From assembly GCA_000493945.1 (NCBI GenBank), contig AWNW01000002.1:43915-83864 (forward strand): 39,950 nt of DNA. Direction: 5' to 3'. The notes beneath the pieces are model-generated. The model was given only the letters and a program-made list of their open reading frames with translations. It did not search any database and had not been told where the DNA came from. Source of the stretch: Candidatus Hydrogenedens terephthalaticus JGI OTU-1. Its GTDB lineage: Bacteria; Hydrogenedentota; Hydrogenedentia; Hydrogenedentales; Hydrogenedentaceae. Positions within the stretch are counted from its first letter, which is position 1. Each line of letters opens with the position of its first letter. The position numbers were made by a program, and so were the translations under genes. Shown here piece after piece: positions 7,594-15,095 of this stretch.

Positions 7594-9019
7594 TAACGAC
7601 TTTACCTTCATGGTTCATTATTTGGACTTGCAAGGGCATCTGACCCAAAGCATGAGTTGCACAACTCAGACAGGGGTCATAAGCACGAATACCTACTTCA
7701 ATAGTATTCAATAATCCTTCTGTTATTTCAGATTTTCCTTGCAAATAATCTTTTGCCAGAACATTTACTACCTGATTCATAGGTTCATTATTATTGGTTG
7801 TAGATACAATTAGATTTGCAAGGACAATTTGGTCGTTATCATTAATTTCATAATGATGGAACAAAGTTCCACGAGGGGCTTCTATCCATGCGACACCTCT
7901 TTTTTGTTTTGTTCCCTGTGTTATTAGATTTGTCCCCTGTAAATCGGGGTCATTCAACAAGTCTTTAATCTTTTCTGCAGAATGGAGCATTTCTATCATT
8001 CGTGTCCAGTGATACGCCATAGATGCATTTATAGGCTTTCCACCTGTTAATGACATTAACTCCTGTCTTTCTTTTTCTGCTAATGGAGTATCAATAAAAT
8101 CACAGTTATTAATTCTTGCTAAGGGTCCTACCCGATACCATCCTTTTTCTTTCCCTAAAGAACGGATAAATGGGAATTTCATATAACTCCATGGACGAAC
8201 TTCCTCGGCAATGTAATCAAGGTAATCTTCGGGTTTGACCATATCAAAGATTATCTTTCCATCGGCGGTTTTAGCTCTTAATAAACCATCGTATAGGTCA
8301 AGACATCCATCTTTCCGAACAATACTTAAATGGTTCGAATCAAAAGCACCAAATTTTAGGAAAAATTCCAATTTTTCTTTTACTATTTTCTTACACAATT
8401 CCATTGCTTCAATTGACCATTCTAAAATAGTATCTATGTCCTTTAAGAACACATCCCGTTCTTCAATAGAAAGGTTTTTGTTAATTCCACCGGGAATAGC
8501 ACCTGTGCCATGGACTTTCTTCCCTGCAGTGGCTTTAATTATTTCCTGTCCATATTTTCTCAGTAAAACAGCCTTTTTCGCTGTTTCTGGGTCTGCTTTT
8601 ATCACTCCAATCACATTCCTTTGTTCAACCGGTGCATCGAAGCCAAATAATAAATCGGGAGAACAAAGATGGAAAAAATGTAGTGCGTGGGACTGTAAGG
8701 TTTGCCCATAATGCATAAGCCTTCTCATTTTTTCTGCGGTAGGAGTTAATGTCTTCGCTCCGACAATAACATCCGTTGCTTTTGCTGCACAGAGATGATG
8801 GCTTACAGGACAAATTCCGCATAGTCTCTGAACAATTGTTGGGGCTTCCCAATAAAACCTTCCTTGAACAAATCGCTCAAATCCACGAAATTCTATGATA
8901 TGGAAACGGGTTTGTTGCACATTTCCTTTTTCATCTAAAAGGATAGTAACTTTCCCATGTCCTTCTACCCGTGTAACGGGGTTTATTACTATTTTTCTTC
9001 CTGTGGTTTTAGTACTCAT
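7574..9019 (-). CDS. hoxH: NAD-linked [NiFe] hydrogenase large subunit HoxH
   Basis: This is the catalytic subunit carrying the Ni-Fe centre, 481 residues. The L1 motif RLCGICPVSHH (Cys67, Cys70, His74) and the L2 motif DPCLSCATH (Cys450, Cys453, His456) are intact. After His456 a 25-residue tail beginning ALGQMPLQ is the expected substrate of the maturation protease. RVEGHGK at 17-23 is the usual N-terminal signature. Size, short subunit spacing and the upstream hoxF-hoxU-hoxY genes place it in group 3d (bidirectional NAD-reducing) rather than membrane uptake groups. The start has AGGAGG upstream. It overlaps hoxW by 20 nt. Cytoplasmic; works as part of HoxFUYH. Confidence 0.96.
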   Translation of the reverse strand: MSTKTTGRKIVINPVTRVEGHGKVTILLDEKGNVQQTRFHIIEFRGFERFVQGRFYWEAPTIVQRLCGICPVSHHLCAAKATDVIVGAKTLTPTAEKMRRLMHYGQTLQSHALHFFHLCSPDLLFGFDAPVEQRNVIGVIKADPETAKKAVLLRKYGQEIIKATAGKKVHGTGAIPGGINKNLSIEERDVFLKDIDTILEWSIEAMELCKKIVKEKLEFFLKFGAFDSNHLSIVRKDGCLDLYDGLLRAKTADGKIIFDMVKPEDYLDYIAEEVRPWSYMKFPFIRSLGKEKGWYRVGPLARINNCDFIDTPLAEKERQELMSLTGGKPINASMAYHWTRMIEMLHSAEKIKDLLNDPDLQGTNLITQGTKQKRGVAWIEAPRGTLFHHYEINDNDQIVLANLIVSTTNNNEPMNQVVNVLAKDYLQGKSEITEGLLNTIEVGIRAYDPCLSCATHALGQMPLQVQIMNHEGKVVNELIRG

Positions 9020-9037
9020 AGATACTGCCTCCTGAAA

Positions 9038-9586
9038 TTAATCATATTTTATTAGTTCATAATCAAGATTTAACGGTTCACCTTTTAACAAGGCAACCAG
9101 TGCATTCCAAATTGTATCTGCGGAAGGTGGACAACCGGGTAAGAAATAATCAATTTTAACTACTTCATGACAGGGATATACTTTATCTAACAGTACCGGA
9201 ATATCCGGGTCATTGGGTATAATTCCTGTGTTTTCACTTTTCACAGTTGGACCATTTAAATATGCTTCTTCAAGGCATTCTTTTAATGGAACCAAATTCC
9301 TCATTGAAGGAACTCCGCCCGTCAAAGCACATGCACCAATAGCAACGAGGATTTTGCAATGCTTTCTAAATTCCATCAGTATTTCTGCATTTTCATCATT
9401 ACTTATGCCACCTTCTATAATCCCAATATCTACAGGTTTTGTGAAATGTTTTATATCATTAATAGGTGATTTGTTGAATTCCACCAACTCAACAAGGTCT
9501 AAAATGCGTTCATCAATGTCCAAAATAGACATATGGCATCCAAAACACCCTGTAAAATGACCAGTAGCAACAACAGGTTTACTCAT
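9038..9586 (-). CDS. hoxY: NAD-linked [NiFe] hydrogenase small subunit HoxY
   Basis: A 182-residue electron-transfer subunit. Four cysteines fit the single proximal [4Fe-4S] cluster of the HoxY type: Cys14 and Cys17 (TGCFGC), Cys86 (AIGACALTGG) and Cys152 (LPGCPPSADTIW). It has no twin-arginine leader and no C-terminal cluster domain, as expected for short cytoplasmic group 3 small subunits. Spacing to hoxH is 18 nt and to hoxU 19 nt. The ribosome site AGGAAAGGAATGGAG precedes the ATG. Confidence 0.95.
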   Translation of the reverse strand: MSKPVVATGHFTGCFGCHMSILDIDERILDLVELVEFNKSPINDIKHFTKPVDIGIIEGGISNDENAEILMEFRKHCKILVAIGACALTGGVPSMRNLVPLKECLEEAYLNGPTVKSENTGIIPNDPDIPVLLDKVYPCHEVVKIDYFLPGCPPSADTIWNALVALLKGEPLNLDYELIKYD

Positions 9587-9605
9587 AACTCCATTCCTTT
9601 CCTGT

Positions 9606-10322
9606 TTATGATTTCACGGTTTTTGTTTCTATTTCAGAACCAATCGGTTTTTTGTCATAAAGTCTTTTTCCAACAGGTGTTAAATAACCCTGTCGTTTTA
9701 CTACAAGACATCCCGTAGGACAGACAGACATCGCTTTGTCATCTTTTGTTAAGTCTGTATCTTTCAATCCATCGTTTGAATTAACTGAAATTCGCATGTT
9801 AATGCCGCGATTTTCAAAACCAAAGACATTTTTCTTGTCCAGATGTATAGATGCTCTTACACAACGACCACATAAAACACAGCGATTTCTGTCTAAATAG
9901 ACATCTGGGTGTGTTGCGTCTAACTCTTTTTGGGCATATAAGTAAGGCATCTGCGGAGTTAATAATCCAAGACGATATGCCAGAGCCTGTAATTCACACT
10001 TTCCTGCTACCTCACATGAAGGACAGAAATGATTCCCTTCTACAAACAACATTTCAATGATATTTCTACGGAAACTATTCAGTTCTTCTGTGTCATTTTC
10101 CACCACAATTCCCTCAGCGACGGGATATGTACATGAATTAACAGGTCTTCCATTCACTTTAACTGTGCAAACCCGACAATGACCACCCGGCGGAAGGTCT
10201 TTTAAATAGCACAGTCTTGGAATATATATCCCCGCATCATCAGCGGCTTGAATTATCGTTTTATCTGGAGCAGATTTTACCTCAACTCCATCAATTGTAA
10301 AAGTAACTACATTTGTACTCAT
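9606..10322 (-). CDS. hoxU: NAD-linked hydrogenase diaphorase subunit HoxU (NuoG-like N-terminal)
   Basis: A 238-residue iron-sulfur wire protein. A plant-type [2Fe-2S] site is formed by Cys38, Cys49, Cys52 and Cys64; a His-Cys3 [4Fe-4S] site by His98, Cys100, Cys103 and Cys109; a further [4Fe-4S] site by Cys148, Cys151 and Cys154 with Cys201 from MSVCPTGC. Length equals known HoxU proteins and lacks the molybdopterin-like domain of NuoG. Its ATG shares one base with the TAA of hoxF (TAATG), pointing to coupled translation. It carries electrons between the HoxF flavin and HoxY. Confidence 0.95.
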   Translation of the reverse strand: MSTNVVTFTIDGVEVKSAPDKTIIQAADDAGIYIPRLCYLKDLPPGGHCRVCTVKVNGRPVNSCTYPVAEGIVVENDTEELNSFRRNIIEMLFVEGNHFCPSCEVAGKCELQALAYRLGLLTPQMPYLYAQKELDATHPDVYLDRNRCVLCGRCVRASIHLDKKNVFGFENRGINMRISVNSNDGLKDTDLTKDDKAMSVCPTGCLVVKRQGYLTPVGKRLYDKKPIGSEIETKTVKS

Positions 10323-12094
10323 TATTTTACTCCTTCCATTGTTCTTCCACTTGCTTCTATTCCTACTTTCATGGCTTTTTGCAAATCAAAGGTAAGTAAT
10401 TTTCCATCTTCTTCTTTGATTCTTTCTGCATATAAATCTGCAAAGTCATAAATAGTTGTTAATACTGGATTTGCAGATGTTTGTCCCAATCCACAACGGC
10501 TCATAGCCTTAACTGTTTGTGCTATTCTTCGTAATTCAGCAAGGCTTTGAACTGTACCTTTGCCATCAAGTATCTGTCTAAATTTCTTTTCTAATAAGGT
10601 TGTTCCTGCTCTGCATGGAACACACCAACCGCAAGATTCTTCGATAAAAAACTCTATAAACTGATGCATACATTCTAATAAATCTCTATTTTTACCAAAA
10701 ATCATGATAGAACCACCCGTAGGAAGGTCTTCAAATGAAATTCGTCTACCAAAATCTTTCGGTGCAACACACTTTCCAGAAGCACCACCTACTTGAACTG
10801 CCTGTGTATCTTTTGCTCCTACCAGTTCCAATAGGTTTTCTATGGTTATTCCATATTCGACCTCGTATACGCCCGGATGTTCACAATCACCGGAAACACT
10901 TAGCATTTTTGTTCCCGTAGAATCTTTCGTTCCAATTTTTGCAAACCATTCACCACCCTTTTCTAAAATGCGGGCTGCACAGCATAATGTTTCCACATTA
11001 TTTACAGAGGTTGGTTCATTTTTATATCCTTTCTGGACAGGGAATGGTGGTCTATCGCGTGGAGCACCTCTTTTCCCTTCGGCAGACTCTATAAGTGCAG
11101 ATTCTTCACCACATACATACGCACCCGCACCTAACTGAATTCGAATATCAAAACTGAACCCTTCTCTACCACATATATTCTCACCTAATAAGCCTAAATG
11201 TCTTCTTTTTGCCAAAACTTTTTCAAGATTATCTAACAAATAGGCATATTCTCCGCGGAGATACATGATACCCTCTTTGGCTCCAATAGCATAACCCGCA
11301 ATGGTCATACCTTCAAAAACTAAATCCGGGTATTCTGTTAATATTACCCTGTCCTTAAATGTTCCGGGCTCCCCTTCATCTGCATTACAAATAAGATAAC
11401 GAATGGGTGATTTTTGTTTTCTGCAAAAATCCCATTTCATTGCCGTTGGGAATCCTGCTCCTCCTCTTCCACGAAGTCGGGATTTATTTATCTCAGCAAT
11501 AACTTCTTCGGGTTTCATATTTAATGCATTTCGGATTGCCTGTCCACTTTCTAATGGGGCACAAATAACTTCCCCTTCTTTTTTCAGATTCAATAAAACA
11601 CGGGCTTGTGGCAAATCCGAGACATTTTTACCTGCCTTAATATCTCTTATAATCTGTGGGACATCTGCAGGTTTAAGATTTGTTAAAGGAACATTGTTTA
11701 TTAATGCCCCTGGTGCCTGGTCACTAAGACCAATACATGCGGTATGAAGCAAAGTAAAAAGGTTATCCTTTGTTGTTTCTCCAAAAGAGATACCTAATTC
11801 TTTTTCAAACGCCTTCCCTACCTCATCGGCACCCTTCATTCTTTCAATAACTGCGTTAGAAAGTCTTATTACATTCTTCCCAAGAGGTTTTCTTGGTAAA
11901 AATGAATAAAAACTAACCATATCCCGAACCTGTACCATAGGTATGTTCAGGATTTCTGCGACATGTGCGACCATTTCATCTGAGATATAGCCGAATTCTT
12001 TAACGATATCCTGGGCTATATTCATCAGATAACCACGGTCATTGCCATATTTGTTGGCAATGTTTTTGATTTGTTCTCGGTAATGGTGGGTCAT
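10322..12094 (-). CDS. hoxF: NAD-linked hydrogenase diaphorase subunit HoxF with fused HoxE-like N-domain
   Basis: The protein has 590 residues. Residues 1-155 are NuoE/HoxE-like; 175-590 are NuoF-like. FMN and NAD sites are seen as SRLRGRGGAGFPTAMKW (205-221), CNADEGEPGTFKDR (236-249) and GAGAYVCGEESALIES (322-337). A C-terminal [4Fe-4S] site is made by Cys488, Cys491, Cys494 (SCGWCVPC) and Cys534 (SRCGLG). The N-domain has only Cys120 where a canonical NuoE has four cysteines; Ser124 replaces the partner and the first pair is absent, so this lobe probably has no cluster. Size and fusion resemble the Ralstonia-type HoxF. It is the first gene of the operon, with GTAGGAG upstream of the ATG. 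Confidence 0.96.
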   Translation of the reverse strand: MTHHYREQIKNIANKYGNDRGYLMNIAQDIVKEFGYISDEMVAHVAEILNIPMVQVRDMVSFYSFLPRKPLGKNVIRLSNAVIERMKGADEVGKAFEKELGISFGETTKDNLFTLLHTACIGLSDQAPGALINNVPLTNLKPADVPQIIRDIKAGKNVSDLPQARVLLNLKKEGEVICAPLESGQAIRNALNMKPEEVIAEINKSRLRGRGGAGFPTAMKWDFCRKQKSPIRYLICNADEGEPGTFKDRVILTEYPDLVFEGMTIAGYAIGAKEGIMYLRGEYAYLLDNLEKVLAKRRHLGLLGENICGREGFSFDIRIQLGAGAYVCGEESALIESAEGKRGAPRDRPPFPVQKGYKNEPTSVNNVETLCCAARILEKGGEWFAKIGTKDSTGTKMLSVSGDCEHPGVYEVEYGITIENLLELVGAKDTQAVQVGGASGKCVAPKDFGRRISFEDLPTGGSIMIFGKNRDLLECMHQFIEFFIEESCGWCVPCRAGTTLLEKKFRQILDGKGTVQSLAELRRIAQTVKAMSRCGLGQTSANPVLTTIYDFADLYAERIKEEDGKLLTFDLQKAMKVGIEASGRTMEGVK

Positions 12095-12134
12095 AACTTC
12101 ATTACTCCTACAAAATTTTGACTTACTTATTAAC

Positions 12135-12148
12135 TTACCGTTAGGTAA
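12135..12148. promoter_or_regulatory. Short palindrome in hox leader, candidate operator
   Basis: TTACC-GTTA-GGTAA is a perfect 5+5 bp inverted repeat. Read on the minus strand it lies 11 nt beyond the predicted -10 box of the hox promoter, so it would cover about +5 to +18 of the transcript, a typical repressor position. It sits 41-54 nt upstream of the hoxF ATG. The binding protein is unknown and the short arms make chance occurrence possible. Confidence 0.4.
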
Positions 12149-12159
12149 ACAACTATATC

Positions 12160-12188
12160 ACTATATCATATTTATCATTATATTTCAA
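12160..12188 (-). promoter_or_regulatory. Predicted sigma70-type promoter of the hox operon
   Basis: On the minus strand the sequence reads TTGAAA (12188-12183), a 17-nt spacer, then TATAGT (12165-12160). Both boxes match the housekeeping consensus in most positions, with ideal spacing. A start near 12153 would give a leader of about 58 nt to hoxF. The region is AT-rich, so chance matches are likely, but this is the best-spaced pair upstream of hoxF. Confidence 0.5.
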
Positions 12189-12299
12189 TATTCATCAAGT
12201 ATTTTTCAATTATTTTGCAAATATTGCTAAACAATGTTTTCACATGCATAAATTGAGGTTTATTTGATTGTTCATCTATTTTTTTGCTCAAACATTTGG

Positions 12300-12325
12300 T
12301 ATTACTAATTAAGATATTAGTAATA
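12300..12325. promoter_or_regulatory. Perfect 10+10 bp palindrome in divergent promoter region
   Basis: TATTACTAAT, a 6-nt spacer TAAGAT, then ATTAGTAATA form an exact inverted repeat. It is not behind any gene end, so a terminator role is unlikely. Its position, about 110 bp upstream of both predicted promoters, fits a dimeric regulator site controlling hox, ybaB or both. It does not look like a Rex, Fur or NarL-type box that I know. Confidence 0.5.
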
Positions 12326-12409
12326 CTAATAAAATTTTTTTATACTTTTTATCTTTTTTAAGCCATGTTGATAAAAAAATATTATTTGTTTACTCTTCCA
12401 TTTAAAACT

Positions 12410-12439
12410 TTGATTTTTTTGTCCTTTTTCTTGTAAAAT
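12410..12439 (+). promoter_or_regulatory. Possible promoter of ybaB-fmt-rsmB operon
   Basis: TTGATT at 12410-12415 and TAAAAT at 12434-12439 are separated by 18 nt. The ybaB ribosome site (AGAGGAG) and ATG at 12476 follow. In such AT-rich DNA the match is only suggestive. Confidence 0.35.
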
Positions 12440-12475
12440 TATGACCTAATTATAAAGAGGAGAATTAGAAAAAGA

Positions 12476-12814
12476 ATGTTTAATTTTAAAGACATCTCTC
12501 AGTTAGGTGGTCTCCTAAAAGAGGCTATGCAAGTAAAACAAAAAATTGAGACATTAAAAGAAGAATTAGCCAAAGAAATTGTTGAAGGCGAATCCGGTGG
12601 AGGAATGGTAAAGATTCGAATGAACGGAAAATTTGAGGTTCTGAATATATCTATTTCAGATGAGGTATTTTCGGAAGGTATGGCTGACAAATCGTTATTG
12701 GAAGCACTTATTTTATCCGCTTTTAATGTAACATCAGAAAAGGTTCGTTTACTTGCAAAAGAAAAGATGAAAGAAATAGCCGGTGGTATTGAAATTCCAG
12801 GATTGATGGATTAG
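12476..12814 (+). CDS. ybaB: YbaB/EbfC family nucleoid-associated DNA-binding protein
   Basis: A 112-residue protein with the family layout: an N-terminal helix with coiled-coil character (MQVKQKIETLKEELA, about 18-32), then the hallmark GESGGGMVKIRMNGKFEVLNI (about 38-58) and a C-terminal helix. YbaB-type dimers bind DNA and associate with the nucleoid. In many bacteria it lies with dnaX and recR; here it heads a run with fmt and rsmB instead. The TAG stop shares its final G with the GTG start of fmt (TAGTG), indicating translational coupling. Confidence 0.93.
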   Translation: MFNFKDISQLGGLLKEAMQVKQKIETLKEELAKEIVEGESGGGMVKIRMNGKFEVLNISISDEVFSEGMADKSLLEALILSAFNVTSEKVRLLAKEKMKEIAGGIEIPGLMD

Positions 12815-13770
12815 TGAAAATACTTTTTTTTGGAACACCCGAAATTGCAATTCCATCATTACAGAAGCTCCACACACATTTTTCTGTCGTTGGAGTTGTC
12901 TGTCAACCTGACAAACCAAGTGGTAGACATCTTCGCATCACGCCACCGCCCATTAAAGTAGAAGCAGAAAAATTAGGTATACCTGTTTTTCAACCTGAAA
13001 AAGTCAACGACCCTTTATATTTGCAGAAATTTAAAGAATTGCAGCCTGATTTAGGTGTTGTTGTAGCTTATGGTAGATTTTTGAAGGAAGAATTACTATC
13101 GCTTCCAAAATTGGGATATATCATCAATCTACATCCCAGTCTTCTTCCTCGATGGAGAGGTCCTTCACCTATACAAACTGCTATATTGGAGGGAGATACT
13201 AAAACAGGCGTAACAATCATGAAAATTTCAATGGAAATGGATGCCGGGGATATTTTATTACAAGAGAGTACAGCCATTGATATTAATGAAACGGCAGAAG
13301 AACTTGCTCATAGGTTGTCCATAATGGGGGCTGATTTGTTAATACAATCTATTCATTTAATTGCTGAAAACAAGGCAATATTTACTCCACAAGACCATTC
13401 AAAGGCAACATACTGTCATCTCATTGAGAAAAAACATGGTATTATACATTGGGATTTACCTGCGTTAACGATACACAATTGTGTTCGTGGGTGTCTTCCC
13501 TGGCCAGTGGCATTTACAAAATTTAAGGATGAAATTATACGAATATATAAAACCGAATTATTAACCGAAAGTCATAATTATAATGATGTAAAGCCTGGCA
13601 CTGTGGTAGATATAGAAAAAGATAAATGTATTGTAAAAACAGGAAAAGGATTAATAGGTATCTGTATGCTTCAGGCTCCAAATAGAAAGCCCTTAACTTT
13701 TCGTGAATATATAAATGGTAAACCTATATATGTAGGTGATGTTTTTGAGGATGTTTCAGAAAATGGCTAA
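12814..13770 (+). CDS. fmt: Methionyl-tRNA formyltransferase
   Basis: The protein has 318 residues, starting at GTG. It formylates the initiator Met-tRNA using 10-formyl-tetrahydrofolate. The N-terminal Rossmann domain starts MKILFFGTPEIAIPSL; the folate/catalytic segment INLHPSLLPRWRGPSPIQ contains Asn105 and His107, and MEMDAGDIL around 140-148 supplies the catalytic Asp. The C-terminal oligonucleotide-binding-like domain (about 205-318, starting near IHWDLPA) is present, so the enzyme is full length. It overlaps the rsmB start by 8 nt. The fmt-rsmB pair is a very common neighbourhood. Confidence 0.96.
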   Translation: MKILFFGTPEIAIPSLQKLHTHFSVVGVVCQPDKPSGRHLRITPPPIKVEAEKLGIPVFQPEKVNDPLYLQKFKELQPDLGVVVAYGRFLKEELLSLPKLGYIINLHPSLLPRWRGPSPIQTAILEGDTKTGVTIMKISMEMDAGDILLQESTAIDINETAEELAHRLSIMGADLLIQSIHLIAENKAIFTPQDHSKATYCHLIEKKHGIIHWDLPALTIHNCVRGCLPWPVAFTKFKDEIIRIYKTELLTESHNYNDVKPGTVVDIEKDKCIVKTGKGLIGICMLQAPNRKPLTFREYINGKPIYVGDVFEDVSENG

Positions 13771-15095
13771 TGTAGATGTTGTTCGTGCAGCAGTTATAAA
13801 TACTTTATTACGATGGGAAAATGGAAAATTACCTATTGATGAATGTATTTCGAGGACACTCCGTCGCAAAGTATTTAGTACTCGAGGTCGCCGTTTTTTT
13901 TGCATATCTTGTGTATGGAACGATTCGTAATTTGGATTTACTTGACTACATTATTTCCAAACATTTTAATAATTCGATTGATGAACTTCCGCTGCCAATA
14001 CTTTATATTTTGAGGATTGCGGTTTTCCAGATTTATTTCTGCGATATTGTCACAACACCGGCAGCTGTTCACACATCAGTAGACCTTGCACGTGTTTTTG
14101 GACATGCAGGTTTAGCACGTTTGGTAAATGCAGTGCTTCGAAAACTTCCCGAAAATTTTGATGATATTCCTATTCCATCAAAAGAAAAAGACCTTTTTAG
14201 TTATTTGTCTATTCGTTATTCTATTCCAAAATGGATTTTACAAGAATTTGTCCAAAGATTTGGAGAGGAACAACTCGAAGATTTTGCTTTGTCTGTTTCT
14301 GAGATTCCTTTTCTTTCTATACGAACCAATTTAATGTTAACTAATCGCGAAGAATTGGAAAAAAGATTAAAAAAGATTGGTATTGAAGCCCAACATCTGA
14401 CACCAATTCCAGAAGAATTGTCATTAAATTCTACTTATCTTCTAACTGATTGCCCCTTGATGAGGCAGGGTTTATACACTATACAAGACCCTGCATCAAT
14501 GCTTAGCGTTCATGCATTAGATCCTCAACCCAATGACATAATTTTAGATATATGTTCCGCCCCGGGGACAAAGACAACCCATATTGCAGAATTTACACGA
14601 AATCAATCGAAAATATTTTCTGTTGAAATTCACCCGGGAAGAATACAACGAATCTATGAAAATATTCATCGTTTAAAATGTAAGAACATATATCCTGTTT
14701 GTTCAAGTGGAACATATCTCCCCTTCCCGGATGAAACTTTCGATAGAATTTTATTAGACGCCCCTTGTTCTGGATTGGGAACTTTACGAAGAAACCCGGA
14801 TATTAAATATAATATTAGACAGGAATCCCTGCAAAAATTATCCAAATTGCAAAAGGCTATTCTGACAGAAGCATGTAGAGTATGTAAAAAAGGTGGCGTT
14901 ATAGTATATTCTGTATGTACTTTTACAAAAGATGAAACCCTAAATGTAGTTAACGAATTTGTCGAAGAGCAAAAATTAATTTTAAAAAATGCACCGGAGT
15001 TACTTGACCCGTGGAAAATTCAGACAGGACAGTATCAGACAATTCCAAAAAATCTCTGGGACGGCTTCTTCTTGACGGTATTTCAAAAGCCATAG
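13763..15095 (+). CDS. rsmB: 16S rRNA m5C967 methyltransferase RsmB (Sun), one-base frameshift at a T8 run
   Basis: The gene begins MANVDVVRAAVINTLLRWENG (ATG 13763) and reads through RRKVFSTRGRRFF, then goes out of frame at the T run 13894-13901 and stops at 13930. The downstream frame continues AYLVYGTIRNLDLLDYII and is open to 15095. With seven instead of eight T the product is a normal 443-residue RsmB: a NusB-like N-domain, then a Rossmann methyltransferase with LDICSAPGTKTTHIAE (SAM site), LLDAPCSGLGTLRRNPDIK and YSVCTFTKDE carrying the two catalytic-region cysteines. The product methylates C967 of 16S rRNA. The remaining 424-residue frame starting at ATG 13821 lacks a correct N-terminus. 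Either a sequence error or slippage at the T run explains this. Confidence 0.9.

Larger units (their letters stand above)
12095..12475. other. Divergent intergenic control region (381 bp)
   Basis: No coding frame of interest is present. It separates the leftward hox operon from the rightward ybaB operon. It is very AT-rich and contains the predicted hox promoter, the TTACC/GGTAA palindrome, the 26-bp palindrome at 12300-12325 and a possible ybaB promoter, all listed separately. No tRNA or riboswitch-like fold was recognised. Confidence 0.8.

Noticed and set aside
8625..8852. Open frame of 75 codons on the minus strand inside hoxH
   Set aside because: It is a second frame over the L1-motif region of hoxH; the in-frame hoxH motifs are intact and the alternative translation matches nothing I know.
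7574..12094. Operon read as part of respiratory complex I
   Set aside because: HoxF and HoxU resemble NuoF/NuoG, but the short small subunit and the complete Ni-binding CxxC pairs in the 481-residue subunit identify a hydrogenase, and no membrane Nuo genes are present.
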